Shown here: positions 37,801 to 51,600 of the stretch, in pieces
Position numbering within the stretch: the stretch's first letter is position 1
Layout: every line of letters starts with the position of its first letter
Source: Anarhynchus alexandrinus
Lineage: Eukaryota > Chordata > Aves > Charadriiformes > Charadriidae
Assembly (NCBI GenBank): GCA_008711295.1
Contig: VUYV01000509.1
Span: forward strand, 17,011-81,010
DNA: 64,000 bases
Direction of reading: 5' to 3'
Notes under the pieces: generated by a model
The model's database searches: none
The model's input: only the letters and a program-made list of their open reading frames with translations
What the model was told of the DNA's origin: nothing
Program-made: the position numbers and the translations under genes

Positions 37801-39715
37801 TTTTGCTTCTCCCACAATGCCACCCTTCTTACGCTGAAAAGGAAAAGCAAGTTGGTATGGTTCCAATCACACTGCTGCTTCTTTGCACTGGTGTCGACTA
37901 TTCAAAACTCCTCACCAGTCAGCAAATACCTCTTCATGTTACATAGTAATAGAGGTGCTGTCCTCAAGGTCTGAAGCAATGCAGACTGCAGAACATTTAA
38001 CCACAAGTGTGTAATGATGAGGTAACTAGCAACACAGGATATTATTCAGCCAAACAGTGGACATGAGTGTCATGGATCCTGTGAAAGTTAGAAGCAGTGA
38101 GTCTTTCATTCAGGAAATCTCTTGGAATCCTCTGAAAGATAGGGCTCTAAAAAGAATTGTTGCCCCAATCTTACATTTAGTAGAGTTTCCAGACATAAAA
38201 TGTTTCTGTTTGCATTTCAAATAGAGATGTTGTCTCTTGGAAACTGTCATGAGGGCCTGATGAGGAGTTCAGAGAGTCATTGTCAAACTACCTGCTTTGG
38301 TTCTTTCTTGATCACCTCCCCTCTCAACAGGAGTTGTTTAGGTACAGCAAAAAAAAAATAAAATACCCACAAGTTCCTTGGTGATAAATTTTTTGCATTT
38401 CTTCTAGATTAGCATATCTCAAATATCACAAAAACAATCTTATTGGATTGGATTATCATACGGAGTTGATGGCTGGTCTTGGGTAGATGATACAAAACTT
38501 TCTACAAAAAGAATGGACTGGTAAGTTTTCTGAACAGTTGGTGGTTTTTAATCTCTTCTTGCACAATATCCTTCCTGTGCACTGGAGGAGGAGGAAAACA
38601 AAATCCCATTAATGGCAAAGCTTCAAGGCAGAATACAGCCGCAGATATATTTGGAGTTAAAATACTCTTTTAGATGTGGAGTCCCTGAAATAGAGGAAGA
38701 GTCTCAGAATACTATAAGTGTGAGCAGGGGAAGGATTCAACAAACCAGTGCAACCAGTGACTGCTCTCACTATTTAAACCCATTCACTTCATGAAACATC
38801 CCACAACTCTATGGGAAGCAACTCACATTTCCTTCAAGCCAGCCTACCTCCTGAAAAGCCTGCCTGCACCTGCCTCTCCTATTCAGCCACAACTATCCCA
38901 AATTCACTTCTCTCTTCCATCAATATTTTGAAACCTTCATTATACAAAAATAGTCAACATTAGGTGGAGAGAATCTGTTTACTTTTTCCATAAAATCTCA
39001 TCAGTTTACTTGGTGTATTTCTTCTTTACTAACCATGGGGGAAAAAATTGAATTCCCATTCTGTTCTGCGTGAAGTGATCACTGTATGCGGTAATATGAG
39101 AGTCCTCTTCAGGGTCTGGAGAACCTTCATGTGAAGATTCCCCAGAACCTCCTTGGAAACATTTGCTTGTTTTGTCTTGCAAACCCTTACACTTGCTGCA
39201 GCTAGTAGGCACCAGGCAGAATGATGTGGCTTCTGCTCAGGCAGACCACTGCTTTTCAGTTTCCAGACCTAAATTACCACTACATAAAGCAATGGTTGGA
39301 GTGACATAATCACTGGTAAGGAACTAGTGCTGCCTTCTGTTTTGATGATGCGCCACCCACAGGCTTTCTTTTTTACATCTTTGAGCTGAAGGCAGGGGGG
39401 AGAATGATCCTTCAGACATGAATTATATGAGCTGTTATGTTCTTCAATATGTTGTATAATCCTTTATAAACCTTAAAATGACTAAGCAACTTTTGCAATA
39501 ATATATGGTTGTCCAAAAGGGCCTTATGTTTGGGGTTTTTTTAAATTTGTTCATGAGAGTTTTTAACAAGATGGTGTGGTTTTCTTTCTAGGATTGATTT
39601 GTCCTCTGAGAAAAACTGTGCATACCTGTTTTATCGGAAGTTGAGAGTTTACAGTGAGAATTGTAATGAGAAATATCCCTGGATCTGTGAGAAGGCAGCA
39701 GTCCAGCTGATCTAA
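34853..39715 (+). CDS. CLEC1B-like C-type lectin-like receptor with hemITAM and second YxxL, gene C
   Basis: Six coding exons: 34853-34964, 36067-36156, 37352-37450, 37700-37854, 38408-38520 and 39592-39715. Phases are 1-1-1-0-2 and the product is 230 aa. The cytoplasmic tail holds EEEDGYSHL (Tyr16), the DGYxxL hemITAM used by CLEC1B and CLEC7A to engage Syk, and a second HYMSL (Tyr30) 10 residues after the first motif. The transmembrane segment is about 46-66 (WWPAIFTLFALCLVLTIG). The stalk is 68-100. The lectin-like domain is 104-226: [42 protein letters not shown]. Calcium-binding motifs are absent. The first lectin exon is strikingly like that of gene A. The protein is predicted to be an activating surface receptor on myeloid cells or thrombocytes, by family analogy only. 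A candidate AATAAA is at 40481-40486. Confidence 0.85.
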
Positions 39716-40852
39716 AAAGATTATCAGCAGAAAAGGAACTGGAAGAGTATGAAGAAGATTTTGATGTTCAGATTTTTCAAAGAAGGGGTGTAAAATAATG
39801 TTTAATATAAATTCAGAGCAGAGTCCATCCTTTCTTCCTAGTGTATTCACGCAAACACAAAAATGGAAAAGAGACAGAAAGCCTTTGGAGATAACAAGAA
39901 CCAGCAGTAACAAATATCACAAATCACAGAAGAGTTATTAGTCTCATTGTTCTAGTTCAGCAACCTCTACCTTAACGATGCTGACAATCTTAAGCATCTT
40001 ACAGCCAAAGAAATCAAAAGTGTAAAGGCCTGTGGGACCACTTCTTGTCACTCTGATTGGAATTTCATGTATATCCATTTCTACCAAGGCACTCTCTTTA
40101 GTCCATTTGACCTTACTCAGATGATGAGTCATCTCTCACTTCTATTTGTAAAGATATGTCAATCTCTGATAACTCTTAACTATTTCAAGCCTCTCTTCAG
40201 CACACTCACTTTCAGTTACTCTATATTCCTCAAAAAATCCAAGGCAAGCTTTCCTGTCCTTTACTACTCAAAGACATGTGACTTCCTTGTTCACTGCTTG
40301 GCAGTGAAGCATCACTCAGCATCCTCATCCTCTTCTTCACTGGGTAGAGTATATGAATTTATATGAATATATGAACCAGGACATATGTTCAAATTTTACT
40401 TCCAGATAATGATGCTTTTCCTTTACATGCAATAATAGGATCTTCCAAGAATGTCCAGAAGTCAGTGTTAAATTAGTTTTAATAAATAGTATGCTATTAT
40501 CATAATCACTATTGCAGTTATGCAGGGAGAATGGAAATAATGATTGGATTTTTTCTAAGAATGCCATCTGAGGGCCATTAGTCTTCAGCTGACATAGAAT
40601 ATGTCCATACCTTTACCTAATGCATCTCATCATATGAAAGGATGGATATGTGACACAAATGGCTGCACTGATAGCTGGAATGCTGTGACAGTATTCAGAA
40701 AAGTATTAAATGCTGAATGAGGAGCTGAATTTTCCAATGTATCAGAAGCCACATATTTTATGGTATTATATATTAAATGGGGTTTTTTTTGGAATGGATG
40801 ATTTTCTAAATCTAAGTAACTGTAGCTAGTGTATCTTGTTCGGGATCCTGAG
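39716..40852. other. Intergenic region downstream of gene C
   Basis: Probably includes the 3' UTR of gene C, given the AATAAA at 40481-40486. No other gene or repeat was recognised. Confidence 0.4.
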
Positions 40853-43408
40853 GGGAGGGAGGCGGGTAAAAAGAAAGCTCACAACCCTAGACTTCAGGAA
40901 AGCAGACTTTGACCTCTTCAAAGATCTGCTCAGAAGAGTCCCATGGGATAAGGCCCTGGAGGGAAGAAGAGCCCAAGAAAGTTGGTTAATATTCAAGGAT
41001 TAAGTCCTCCAAGCTCAAGAGTGGTCCATTCCAATGAGTAGGAAGTTAGACAGGAATGCCAGGAGGCCTACGTGGATGAACAAGCTGACCTTGGCAAAAC
41101 TCAAGCACAAATAGGAAGTATACAGAGGGTGGAAGCAGGGACAGGTAACCTGGAAGGAACACAGAGACACTGTCTAAGCATGAAGTGATGAGGTTAGGAA
41201 AGCCAAAGCCCCAGAGGAAATGAATCTGGTGAGGGGTGTCAAAGGCAGCAAGTAGGGCTTCTATAAGTATGTGGGGGACAAAAGGAAAACTAAGGAAAAT
41301 GTGGGCCCACTGCTGAATGAGACCAGGGACCTGGTGACACAGGATGTGGAAAAGGTTGAGGTACTGAATGCCACCATTGCCTCAGTCTTTACTAACAAGA
41401 CCGGCCTTCAGGAATCCCAGGTCCCAGAGACCAGCGAAAAGTCTGGAGCAAGCAAGTGGAAGAGGATCAGGTCAGGGAATACTTAAGCAAGTTGAACATG
41501 CGTAAGTCCATGGGTCCTGATGGGATGCACCCACCAGTGCTGAGGGAGCTTGCAAATGTCATTGCAAGGCAACTCTCAATACTCTTCGATTGATCACGGC
41601 AACTGGGCAAAGTGCCCAAGGACTGTATGTCACTCCTATCTTCAACAAGGGCAGGAAGGAGGACCCAGGGAACTACAAGTTGCTCAGCCTCACCTTGATC
41701 CCTAGGAAGCTGATGGAGCAACTAATTCTGGAAACCATTTCCAGGCACTTGAAGGACAAGAAGGTGATTGGGAGCAGCCAGCATGGATTCACCAAGGGGA
41801 AGTGGTACTTGACCAACCTCATAACCTTTTATGATAAGATGATTGGCATGGTAGATAGGGAGACAACAGTGAATATTGTCTTCCTAGACTTCAGTAAGGC
41901 TTTCAACACTTTCTCCCATAAAATCCTCATAGAAGAGCTGTTGATGTACAGGCTGGATGAGCAGACAGAGAGGTAGATTGAAAACTGGCTACATAGATGG
42001 ACCCAGAGGGTGGTGATCAGTGGTATGAAGTCTACAGCTGGAGGCCAGTCACTAGTGGTGCACCCCAAGGGTCCACACTTTCATTAATGATCTGGATGAT
42101 AGGGCAGAGTTTGTTAATGATACAAAACTGAGAAGAGTGGCTGATACACCAGAGGATTTTGCTGCCATCCAGAGGGACCTCAACAGGCTGGAGAAATGGG
42201 TTGACAGGAACCTCATTACGTTCAATAAGGAGAAGTGTAAAGTTCTACAACTGGAGAGGAACAACCCCATGCACCAGTACATACCGGGGATTGATCAGCT
42301 GGAAGGCAGCTTTGCAGAAAAGGACCTGGGGTTCTGGTGGACACCAAATTGACCATAAGCCAACAGTATGCCCTTGTGGCAAAGAAGGCTTATGGTATCC
42401 TGGGCTGTATTAGGAGGAGTGATGCCAGCAGCTCGAGGGATGTGATCCTTCCCCTCTGCTCAGCACTGGCGTGGTCACACCTGGAGTGCTGCGTCCAGTG
42501 CTGGGCTCCCCAGTACAAGAAAGATATGGACATACTGGAGAGGGTCCAATGAAGGGCCACAAAGATGATGAAGGGACTGAAGCATCTCTCCTATGAGGAA
42601 AGGCTGAGAGAGCTGGGATGGTTTAGCCTGGAGAAGAGAAGGCTTGGAGGGAAACTTATTAATGTATGGAAATACCTGAAGAGAGGGTACAAAGAGGATG
42701 GAGCCGGTGGTGCCCAGTGACAGGACCAGAGGCAATGGGCACAAACCAAAACGGAGGATCTTCCCTCTGAACATCAGGAAACACTTTTTTACTGTGAGGG
42801 CGACCAAACAGAGTCATTGGTTGCCCAGAGACATTATGGAGTCTCCCTCCATGGAGATATTCAAAAGCAGTCTGCGTATAGTCCTGGACAACTGGTTCTA
42901 CTTGAGTAGGTGGGTTGTCGCAGATGACCTCCAGGGGCCATAGAATCACAGAATGGTTAGGTTGGGACAGACCTTTAAAGATCATCTGGTCCAACTTCCC
43001 TGCCCTGGGCAGGGACATATTTCACTAGACCAGGTTGCTCAAAGCCCTATCCAACCTGACCTTGAACACTTCCAGGGATGGGGCATCCACAACTTCTCTG
43101 GGCGACTTGTTCCAGTGGCTCACCACACCCATCACAAAAAAAAAAATCTTTCTTATGTCTAATCTAAATCTACTCTCTCAGTTTAAAACCATTGCCTCTT
43201 GTCCTGTCACTACAGGCTTTGGTAAAAAGTCTCTCTCTGTCTTATAAGCTCCCTTTATATATTGAAAGGCCACAACAAGGTCTCCCTGGAGCCTTCTCTT
43301 CTCCGGGCTGAACAACCCCAACTCTCTCAGCCTTTCTACGTGGGAGAGCTGTTCCAGCCCTCTCATCTGAGGTCCCTTCCAACCTCAACCACTTGGTGAT
43401 TCTGTGTT
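40853..43408 (+). mobile_element. Long CR1 LINE, interrupted near its 3' end by an antisense CR1
   Basis: About 2.1 kb of CR1 in sense orientation, from the linker between endonuclease and reverse transcriptase to the 3' end. Readable pieces are KRKTKENVGPLLNETRDLVT (41283 on), EDPGNYKLLSLTLIPRKLME (41660 on), IGSSQHGFTKGK, VFLDFSKAFNT, and later [13 protein letters not shown] (about 42720). The catalytic [13 protein letters not shown] segment is damaged and the frame shifts several times. The 3' tail resumes at 43367-43408 ('gaggtcccttccaacctc' and on) after the inserted CR1 at about 42941-43366. Confidence 0.9.
42941..43366 (-). mobile_element. Antisense CR1 nested in the 3' tail of another CR1
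   Basis: It begins with the reversed CR1 tail (AGAATCACAGAATGGTTAGG) and encodes on the minus strand [19 protein letters not shown] (43362 down to about 43306), then [16 protein letters not shown]. It is 5'-truncated. The host CR1 resumes exactly after it, so this one inserted second. Confidence 0.85.
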
Positions 43409-46400
43409 TTTTCAAGACCTCAAATTTTAGACCCCAGTGAATAAAATCTGTGTGCGATACCAATGTGGCCATGTTCATATGGGGTGCTCAATTTAATAGT
43501 GCTTGCCATTTTTTAGTGGGGACACTGATTAAAAAAATCCCCTTGTTATTGTTCCAAGTTTGAAAGTGACTCTGAGATATCTACTTCATGTTGGAAAATT
43601 GAGTTGAGTGGACAAATTGGAAAAGGTATTTTGACATATACTTGTGACACAATACATTATGTCTGCTAGAAATTTGATGCATATTTCTATATGCATTTTG
43701 CATTGGAATGCAACTGGAACCACCACATTCAACAATCACACATCTTGGCCTATGAATGTGTGGTAATTGTGATACAATCTATTTATACAGCAGAAGAAAC
43801 TGCTCCCTTTCCTTAGGTTGTAATATTATGCTTCAAAATGCAGATTTTTTAAGTGCATAAGACTTTTGCCATCATAATACGGGCAAGTTGATGTCAGTTA
43901 TTTATTTACCTCCCCCTACAAAATAGTGCTTTCCAACAACACAATTCTTATTAAATACCTGCACCACGATTTGTGCTATGACAAGCCTTCAACTTAATTT
44001 GGCACTATAAAAATAGCAGCAAATATGACTTCAGCATGGTCATTTGACTGTCCATCTCCAGGAAACTTTTTACCCACAAAGGCCACCTGTGCATCTTGCG
44101 CATTTAAGTGTGTTCCAACTGAGTGCTCCGATTCCATATGTCACTTGAATCTGTTTGTTTGTTTCAGATGCCCACTGTCAGTAGCTCTGTTCTTCTGAAA
44201 AAAGCCCAATGAATCTAAAGAATGAGAGAGTAATAAAATACAGCAAATGCTCAATAGGGAGGAAATACTGGCTTTGCTGCAGATGGTTTCATCAGACTTA
44301 CGTGGTCCTTCTCTGCCAGAGAATATTTCACAACACTGAATATTTTTGCTTCAAATCAGAACAAAAGGGCAGAGCAGCATTTCTTCCTGCTCAGTTTCCT
44401 GGTGGGCCTCCAGAATGGTGAGGAGCAGGGAGAGTAGGTCAGTTTTCAGGATAACAGGCATATGCGTGATTGCAAAACACTGACTGAATTTCTGAAATAG
44501 AAATAGGCTTTTCTGGAAGCATTTAGACAAGCTCTGCATTTTAGTTTTCAAATCTAAAATCACAAATTTCTTTTTGCTCAATTTACAGGGTGGGAATCTT
44601 AATTTAGCAAAAGGAGAAATCCCCACATGACTCTAACCAGAGAACTGGAAGATGAGTAATGTTTCCTTTTTTGCTTCTTTTTTTAACATTAAAACTAGTT
44701 CTTTTATCCAAGACGTAAAGGTTAGGGTTGAGATGGTGGTGGAAAGAGAATCAAAGATTAGAAAGAGGGCAAAAGATCAGACTAAACAAGCTTGAATGCA
44801 TAGGTTCAAATGCAGGTTCCCAAAATCCTGACTCTGCAGAATTCCAAATGTACAAAAAAAGAACTCTTTTGACAATCTCTCATGGTTTTGACTTTGATTT
44901 TAGGTCTAAGACATGAACACTCACTTTAAACAAAATTGAAAACCTCAGAAAACTTAAATATTTCACACAAAGCACCCAATATGCAGCTGCATATACTGTG
45001 ATATATCCAGTTAATCATTGTGCTTCTGTCCTTGCTTCCTTATTCTCTCAGCAGTCCTTAGCAGAGGTGATTTAGCAGCTTTTTCCATATATCATGTGGC
45101 TGTGCAACTTGAAAAATTACAGTAGATTTTGCAAGGCCTGCTCTTTAAAGACAGCAGCTTCTGTCTCCACATGAAACCAGAGACTCATTTATTTTCTCTG
45201 CTAATTATGAGTATTGGGATCTTGATGCAAGAACATTTTTCCCCACTTGGATTTGTTTAAGTTTTTATGACACAGGTGGTTTACTGACTGTCTGCCACCA
45301 AGGGTAAGGAGCACGACAATGCAGATAAGAAAACCCATTAAAAAGTAAAGCTGTGACACTCCATTCAAGGTTGCACCTCTGAGCTTTGCTGAGAAATAAG
45401 CTACTTGACTTGTGTAGCAATATGTCAATATTAAGCACATTAAAGCAATGTAATAAAACTAAGCGAGCAGAACACATAGGCACTATGAAGAAAAACGTTC
45501 ATGAGTTCGGTAGATCCATTGAGCCAAATACTCATGTTGGGAACAGTAGGGAAATTATTTGCCGAGAAGCAATGAGAGCCGCTTATGAGCTGAAGGCTTG
45601 TTTTGTAACAATGCGGCATAGGTACAATGCTTATACTCTGATTTTAATGGACATTGGATTGCACTGAAAAGGCTAATTATAGACTCAAGATTTTTTTTTA
45701 TCACTGTGAAGAACATAACATTAAAAATACAGAAGTGGCTGTGCTGATAAAAACTTATGGCAACAACAGACAGCAACTAATTTCTAATCTAGTGGTGGCT
45801 ATCAAAAAAAAATTCACCCTTTGTCTTTTTCAGTGTGTTACAAAACCTAAAGATTTGCCTATGAGCATTGTAGGACTTGAAATGACTCAGTGCGTTCAAT
45901 TAAAGGCATGATTGCATGCTGCTTTTTGAACTTTGTCAATTTAAATGCTTTCTGCAGCCAAATGACAGCAGAGATGACATCGCTCTTAAGACAAATTAAT
46001 ATTGAAGTTGCAGTAATTTCGAAGGACGAGGCTTCACAGGTAGCTGTGCAAAATGCAATGGTTAGCACGACTCGCAAAGCTGAGTGGAAAGAATGTTTCT
46101 CTAACTCATTACTTACAGAGAACATTCCCTTTGCTCAGCAGCACAGGACAGATTCCTGTGAACCAACTAGTTTAATGGACCCTGGGCAATCTGAGAAAGA
46201 TTTCTGAAGAGGACATTTCAAAGGGAGTTATAAGGAATTGCAGGAAGAACACACAGAGTGACTGAGAAGATGGTCCAATGTATAGATGGCTACGGGAAAG
46301 GGGAAAGTATAGAAGATATGTGCATGAAATTGCTTAGTTCTGAATTGCTTTAAAGTTCTGAATGTTTTAAACTCATATAGCAAAAGATATGACATCTGTT

Positions 46401-48629
46401 AACATAATTATTGTATTGTGACTTAGCGATCATCTTATGTATAAGGGTAAATTTTTCTCTCCTCATTTACGCCAAAATTCAAGAACTGATTTATGCTACA
46501 GATCAAGGAAATTCAGGGTTAGGTATTAAACAAACACAGTAACAGGTTGTACACTGCACACCTCAGGGCAATTACTGGATGCCAGGTATGTGCTCTGCTA
46601 TGCTGTGTAATTTGGCTCACCGTGTAGCGGTTCTAATTACAAGTCACTGAGTTATGAAGATGTGGTATAAAATGAAAAAATCCAGACAGCAATAAGGACC
46701 AGGAACTTCCCCCTTGTTTTATAAGTTCCTGAGCTTGTAAGTATTCAGCGGCCAGGCACGGGGCCAGTGTTTCATGCCCCAGACAGGGGGACAAGACAGG
46801 CTAATGGATTCTCCTCCCAAACACAATACAGAACAGCAGACTCTCATTCGGTGTTTTCTTCCTTCATTTTCTGCAGCATTTCACTCCTAGCAATAGCCCA
46901 TAATACCAGTGCTTTTCACATGCAACACTTTTCCCTCAGCCAGGCCCCTACAATCAAGCATTTCCTCACTGGTCCACTGACCCCATGCCCATCACACCAG
47001 TTCACTCACATCAGTTTTGCTCACTACTTCAGCTCTTCAATGGCTCTTCCTCATAGCAGACCCCTCAGTGAGGGCTCTCCTGCTTCCTCGTGGTGTGATC
47101 CTTAAGAACCTCTTGCCTTATCAAGGGTTGTAAGATGGGGCCTCCCACCATGCCCTGCATGTGGTAGAACAACAGCCCTGTATGGGTTACCCCTCCCATC
47201 ATCCATGTTACACCTGCAGCCCCTGTAGACCAGTCAGTGCTGGGATCCCAGGTGGTATCGACGGCTGCTAAGACCCTGTGCTTAGACTTAGAAGAGGCAG
47301 CATTTCCAGACTATGAGATAGCTGTGTGGCAAGACACTCTGTTGTCCCTGCTTCTCTAAATTACTTCTTCATATCCATAATTAAGATAATTGCCATATTG
47401 CCAAACGCTCATTTAGTGAGGGATGCAGCACGCTTGGCTGTTGCTACTGCAGAGTTCTGATGCACAGCTTTATGTCTGGAATAAACATAATTAGAGGTTT
47501 GCCTAAATACCTCCACCTTCCCCGACTTACAGTTCAATTTTCACTGAATGGCTCAAATTAGTACAAAATACACACAGGAACAGAAGTCCCAACCGTAGAC
47601 TTGACTGTTCGGGAGAGATTTTAAAGATCTCTATTGTTTGCTAGTGCCACAGAAGAAAGATCCTCTCTCTGATGCAGTCTTCTCCTTGAACAGTCTCCTA
47701 CACAGCAGTGAAGCAGCAGGAGGCTTTGCAGCCTTAAAGGCCCTGTATTTGATGGTCGTTGAGCCTACTGTGCACAGTGACTTACTAAAAAGACACACTA
47801 GAGAAAAGGTCAATAGCAGAAATATTTATTCCAGTTGTGAAATTGTGCAACAGGATGGAAAATGGATTTGAGAAATCAAAGAACTGGATCAAATGTGACA
47901 TGGGTAATTACCAAGACAGATGTCTTAGAGGAATGCACCTTCCCCGCTAATGCCCGTTACAGCAGAACAACCCACTACCAACTATACTGGCATTCCTGGG
48001 CTTTAAATTTTGCTGACTTTCCTCAATAAAGATATGCTGTGTATTTGCCTTCTGTTTTTTGAGCCCATAGGGCATGCAATCCCATTTGAAAGCTTTTCTC
48101 TTTGACCAGGAGAACTAGAAATATTTTTATTTGTCTTTTAATTCAGGCTCTGATTCTGTTGCACTGCCTAGTTATCAGCAGATGGAGAGTGAAATTAAAT
48201 CAAATACTTAGAAATTTATTGTAAATTGGGAGCTCACATCCTGTGAATACCCAATTTTGAAAACATGATGTGTTGCTCTTACAAATGGTCATTGACTCCT
48301 GTTTCTGAGGGATAGGTATGAAGCTTTAAAATAGAGTTCTGGAATCATATACATAATTGTGTTTCATTTAGAAAGGAATTTATGAGAAATGGATAGAAGT
48401 GATTACACAAGAATGCAAGGGCTGAAAGAAAAAAGAGGGAATTAAGTTGCTGAAGAAAAAGCCCAAGAACGAGTCTGGCTGATGTGCCAGAGGGCAAGAT
48501 AAGCTTATATTATCCCTGATGTTACATTACCCTGAGCTCAGACTTGTTTTCCCTATCACAAACCCTGGGGAGGAATTTGCCCTCACAACAGCGCATGCCA
48601 AGACAGGGGTCTCTGCAGAGGTCTGCACA
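43409..48629. other. Intergenic region between the CR1 pair and the 3' end of gene D
   Basis: No gene could be supported. Short open frames on both strands (e.g. 45890-46207 +, 44351-44626 -) show no known motif. The right part must contain the 3' UTR of gene D on the minus strand; candidate AATAAA signals in that orientation are the complements of 48215-48220 and 48126-48131. Confidence 0.4.
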
Positions 48630-51600
48630 CTAGTGCCTGTCCAAGTAGCTCACTTCCTCAACCACCGCAGGATCCACCACTTTCTCACAAATGTAAAATT
48701 TGTACTCGCCACACCGTGCAGTGTCTATGTTTGCACCTTGGAGCCACACGCAGTCCAGGAAAGGACTTGAGCTGGCTCGTTGGATCTGAAACCTGTGAAA
48801 AAATAGCAGAGATAGTCATCATCCCATGGAAAAAGTCACAGGCTGACATAATAATTCTCGACTGCTGCTACCCATTTGACCCCCAATAGTATACAAGCGC
48901 TCTGATGGGGGCTTGACCAGGTTGGTGTGCAAGTGAGTGATGGGTAACCCATCTGCTGGCAAATAGGCGGGGGGACAGGAGATTACTGAGTGGTGGTTAA
49001 AGGTTGCTGTTTCTGGCTCATAACAAATACACATGGACATGGTCAGCTCCTATCTGTGCGGCGACTTACAGATCAGGGAAGAAAGCTGATCCATCCTCCC
49101 ACAGCCAGGGGCCCTCAGTTCCATTGCGAGACAGCCCAATCCAGAAAGAGTAAGAACTGTAAGACTGTGCTGATCGCATTACGAAGTCCTGTACAGAAAT
49201 AAGTGCAAAACCTGTGAATCACATTCCTGCTTCACTCATAACGGCCTATGATTTGGAAAAGGAGAGAGGCAAATGAAAGTAAGCTGCTCACGCCTGTGTG
49301 TAACAGACTTCATTTTGCAAGTGAATCTGAGCAGTGCCTCCTACTCCTGGCAGTCAGTGCTGTTTTGGAGATAATGAAAATGAACCTGCTGAGAGCTTTC
49401 AGTAGCTCTCAGTAGTACCAAGATGATTGAAGTTAGCTGGATAATGGGTATATGATAATGACTTCCTTCCAACACCCTGGTTGCATAAGTCAGGCAGGAA
49501 AAGGCCTTTGCATCATTTGCTATCATTGTACACAGGAAATTCAAAATAGAGACAATAAAACCACAGAGTACAAGACATAATCCCATTGCCATTAAGGGTC
49601 TGGGTTGAAATTCCTTCACAGCGAAGAACTCTTCTGGCTGTGCTTTATCTGCTGCTTCATCTACAACATAGGAGTCAGAAAAAGATATGATCATCATGTG
49701 GGAGAAGAGGCCAGGGAGCAGGCCAGGCTGGCGAGCTTTCTAGTTGTGGACAGGAAGAAACTGAAGGCCAGGCTTCTGATGATTGCTAAATAGTTTGCTC
49801 TGGCAAGACAACAAAAGAGCTGCCAACCAGTACTAGCACAGTTACATTTACCCTGAGGTGGGATAAGGATGTAGATGTAGACCCAAGTTGGTGTGTTCCA
49901 GTTAACTCCCCCGAAGTCAGTAGAGATGCCCCAGGGAGGGTGCACCCACAGTACAGGCAGACGGGCTCCAAAGGGGCACAGACAGTTATTGCCACTTGGT
50001 TCAGCCCACGCATGCCATAGCATACCATAGCACCAGTGAAAGGATGGAGTGGCTCTTCAGGCCCCAGCAAAATGCAGTGTATCATTAGAGAGAGAGAAAA
50101 AAATAATCTTTACCAGCTCTTCCTTACTCTCTATCTTAAGAAGTTTGGACTCCAGAGCAGAGCATTGAGCCTTGCTTTCTTGCCAAGTTTTCCATTCCTT
50201 TGAAAAGTAGTAGCAGTCCTCCCCATACTGTAGCCAGTTCTCAGGACAAGGAATACATTTATGTCCTTGAAAACAAAAGAGCACCTGATCAGGTTTGTTG
50301 GTGACAGCAGTCTCTAGTGGTCTAGCAAATCCCTGCAGGATCACTAGAGCAGTGCATGGCCTCCCTATCACAGAGGAGCAACAATTCCTCCTTCATTCTG
50401 GACCTACATTCATGTCTTCATTGGAGACTTACTAAACCCATTTGTCAGAAGACCAGAAAAACATTTCTAAATGAAAATCAAAAAAACAAATAATAAAGAT
50501 GTTTTGAATCTGACCAGCAGACGCGGAGGGTGCTAGTAAAACAGAGAAAATTTGGGAAGGCTGAGCTATGTTCAGAGAGACGGATCTAGGTTGACGTAAA
50601 AGGAAACCTAGACTTCCAGTCATATGAGTACGTCTCTAGCCATGTGAACTTACTTTTAACTTCTTGTTAACATTAGGGCCAGCTCTTCCCTGCTATATGC
50701 TTTACAACACAACTGTAATTGACCCGCCAGACAAAATATTTTGAGATCTCTGGGAACTGGGTCCCAACTATAGGGTGAATCATGTTCATTGCTCTACAGT
50801 TCACAGGACCCTTTTATACTGTAACAAACCAGTGCCAGCTGGGAATGCTAGGACTTGATGCTGGATGGCAACAGATAGCACAGCACAGTGCACTTGACTC
50901 TTAAAAGTAGCTTCTGGTTTGAGCTAAATTCAAATGCAGGCAATTTACATAGATAATAACCTTGCTACTCTCTCACAAGATGTTAATGTATTATAATTCT
51001 CTTCCCTCTGCTCTACGATAATCTAACATATTCAGCTCACCCATCATTAAAGTTTCACACCATTATTTTGCACAAGAAAAAAAATATACCCTCAGCATAT
51101 AGTCTGTAAACTGTTAAAACCAGTGATTACAATCCCATTTAGTAGAGAGCAGCAGTACTTATACTACTGCATCCACCACTGCATAACAGAACGAAGTTGT
51201 CTTGAGGAGTCCAAGCATTCCAGACAATCAAAGCCAGTAGGAATTTTCCGTCAAAATTTTTTTATGATAATTGACTGAAACTGATTGTGAAAGAAGGAAC
51301 AGTAGCATCAGTGAATTTACCTATTAGAAACACTTTTTTTATTTTAAAAGTGTCGTCATCATGGTATTTTCTGAATTAAAATATTTGGTTTAGGGTATAA
51401 TCCAGCTCCATTACAAAAATTCAAAAAACATACTTCAGAAAGACTGATACTTAAAAAAGTATCAAAATGGAAATGCAGCCTTTTGATTGACTCAGTTGAA
51501 AATTGTTTTTAAATGAAATAACTCAGGGCAATTTTAGAGATTTTGATTTTTCCTTCCAATATGGTTGATAGAAAAAAAATCAATCTGTGGTTACCACAAT

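Noticed and set aside
45386..46207. Overlapping open frames of 93, 85 and 105 codons, first suspected to be a retrocopy
   Set aside because: The frames do not connect, no known protein was recognised, and no poly-A tail or other retrocopy sign is present.
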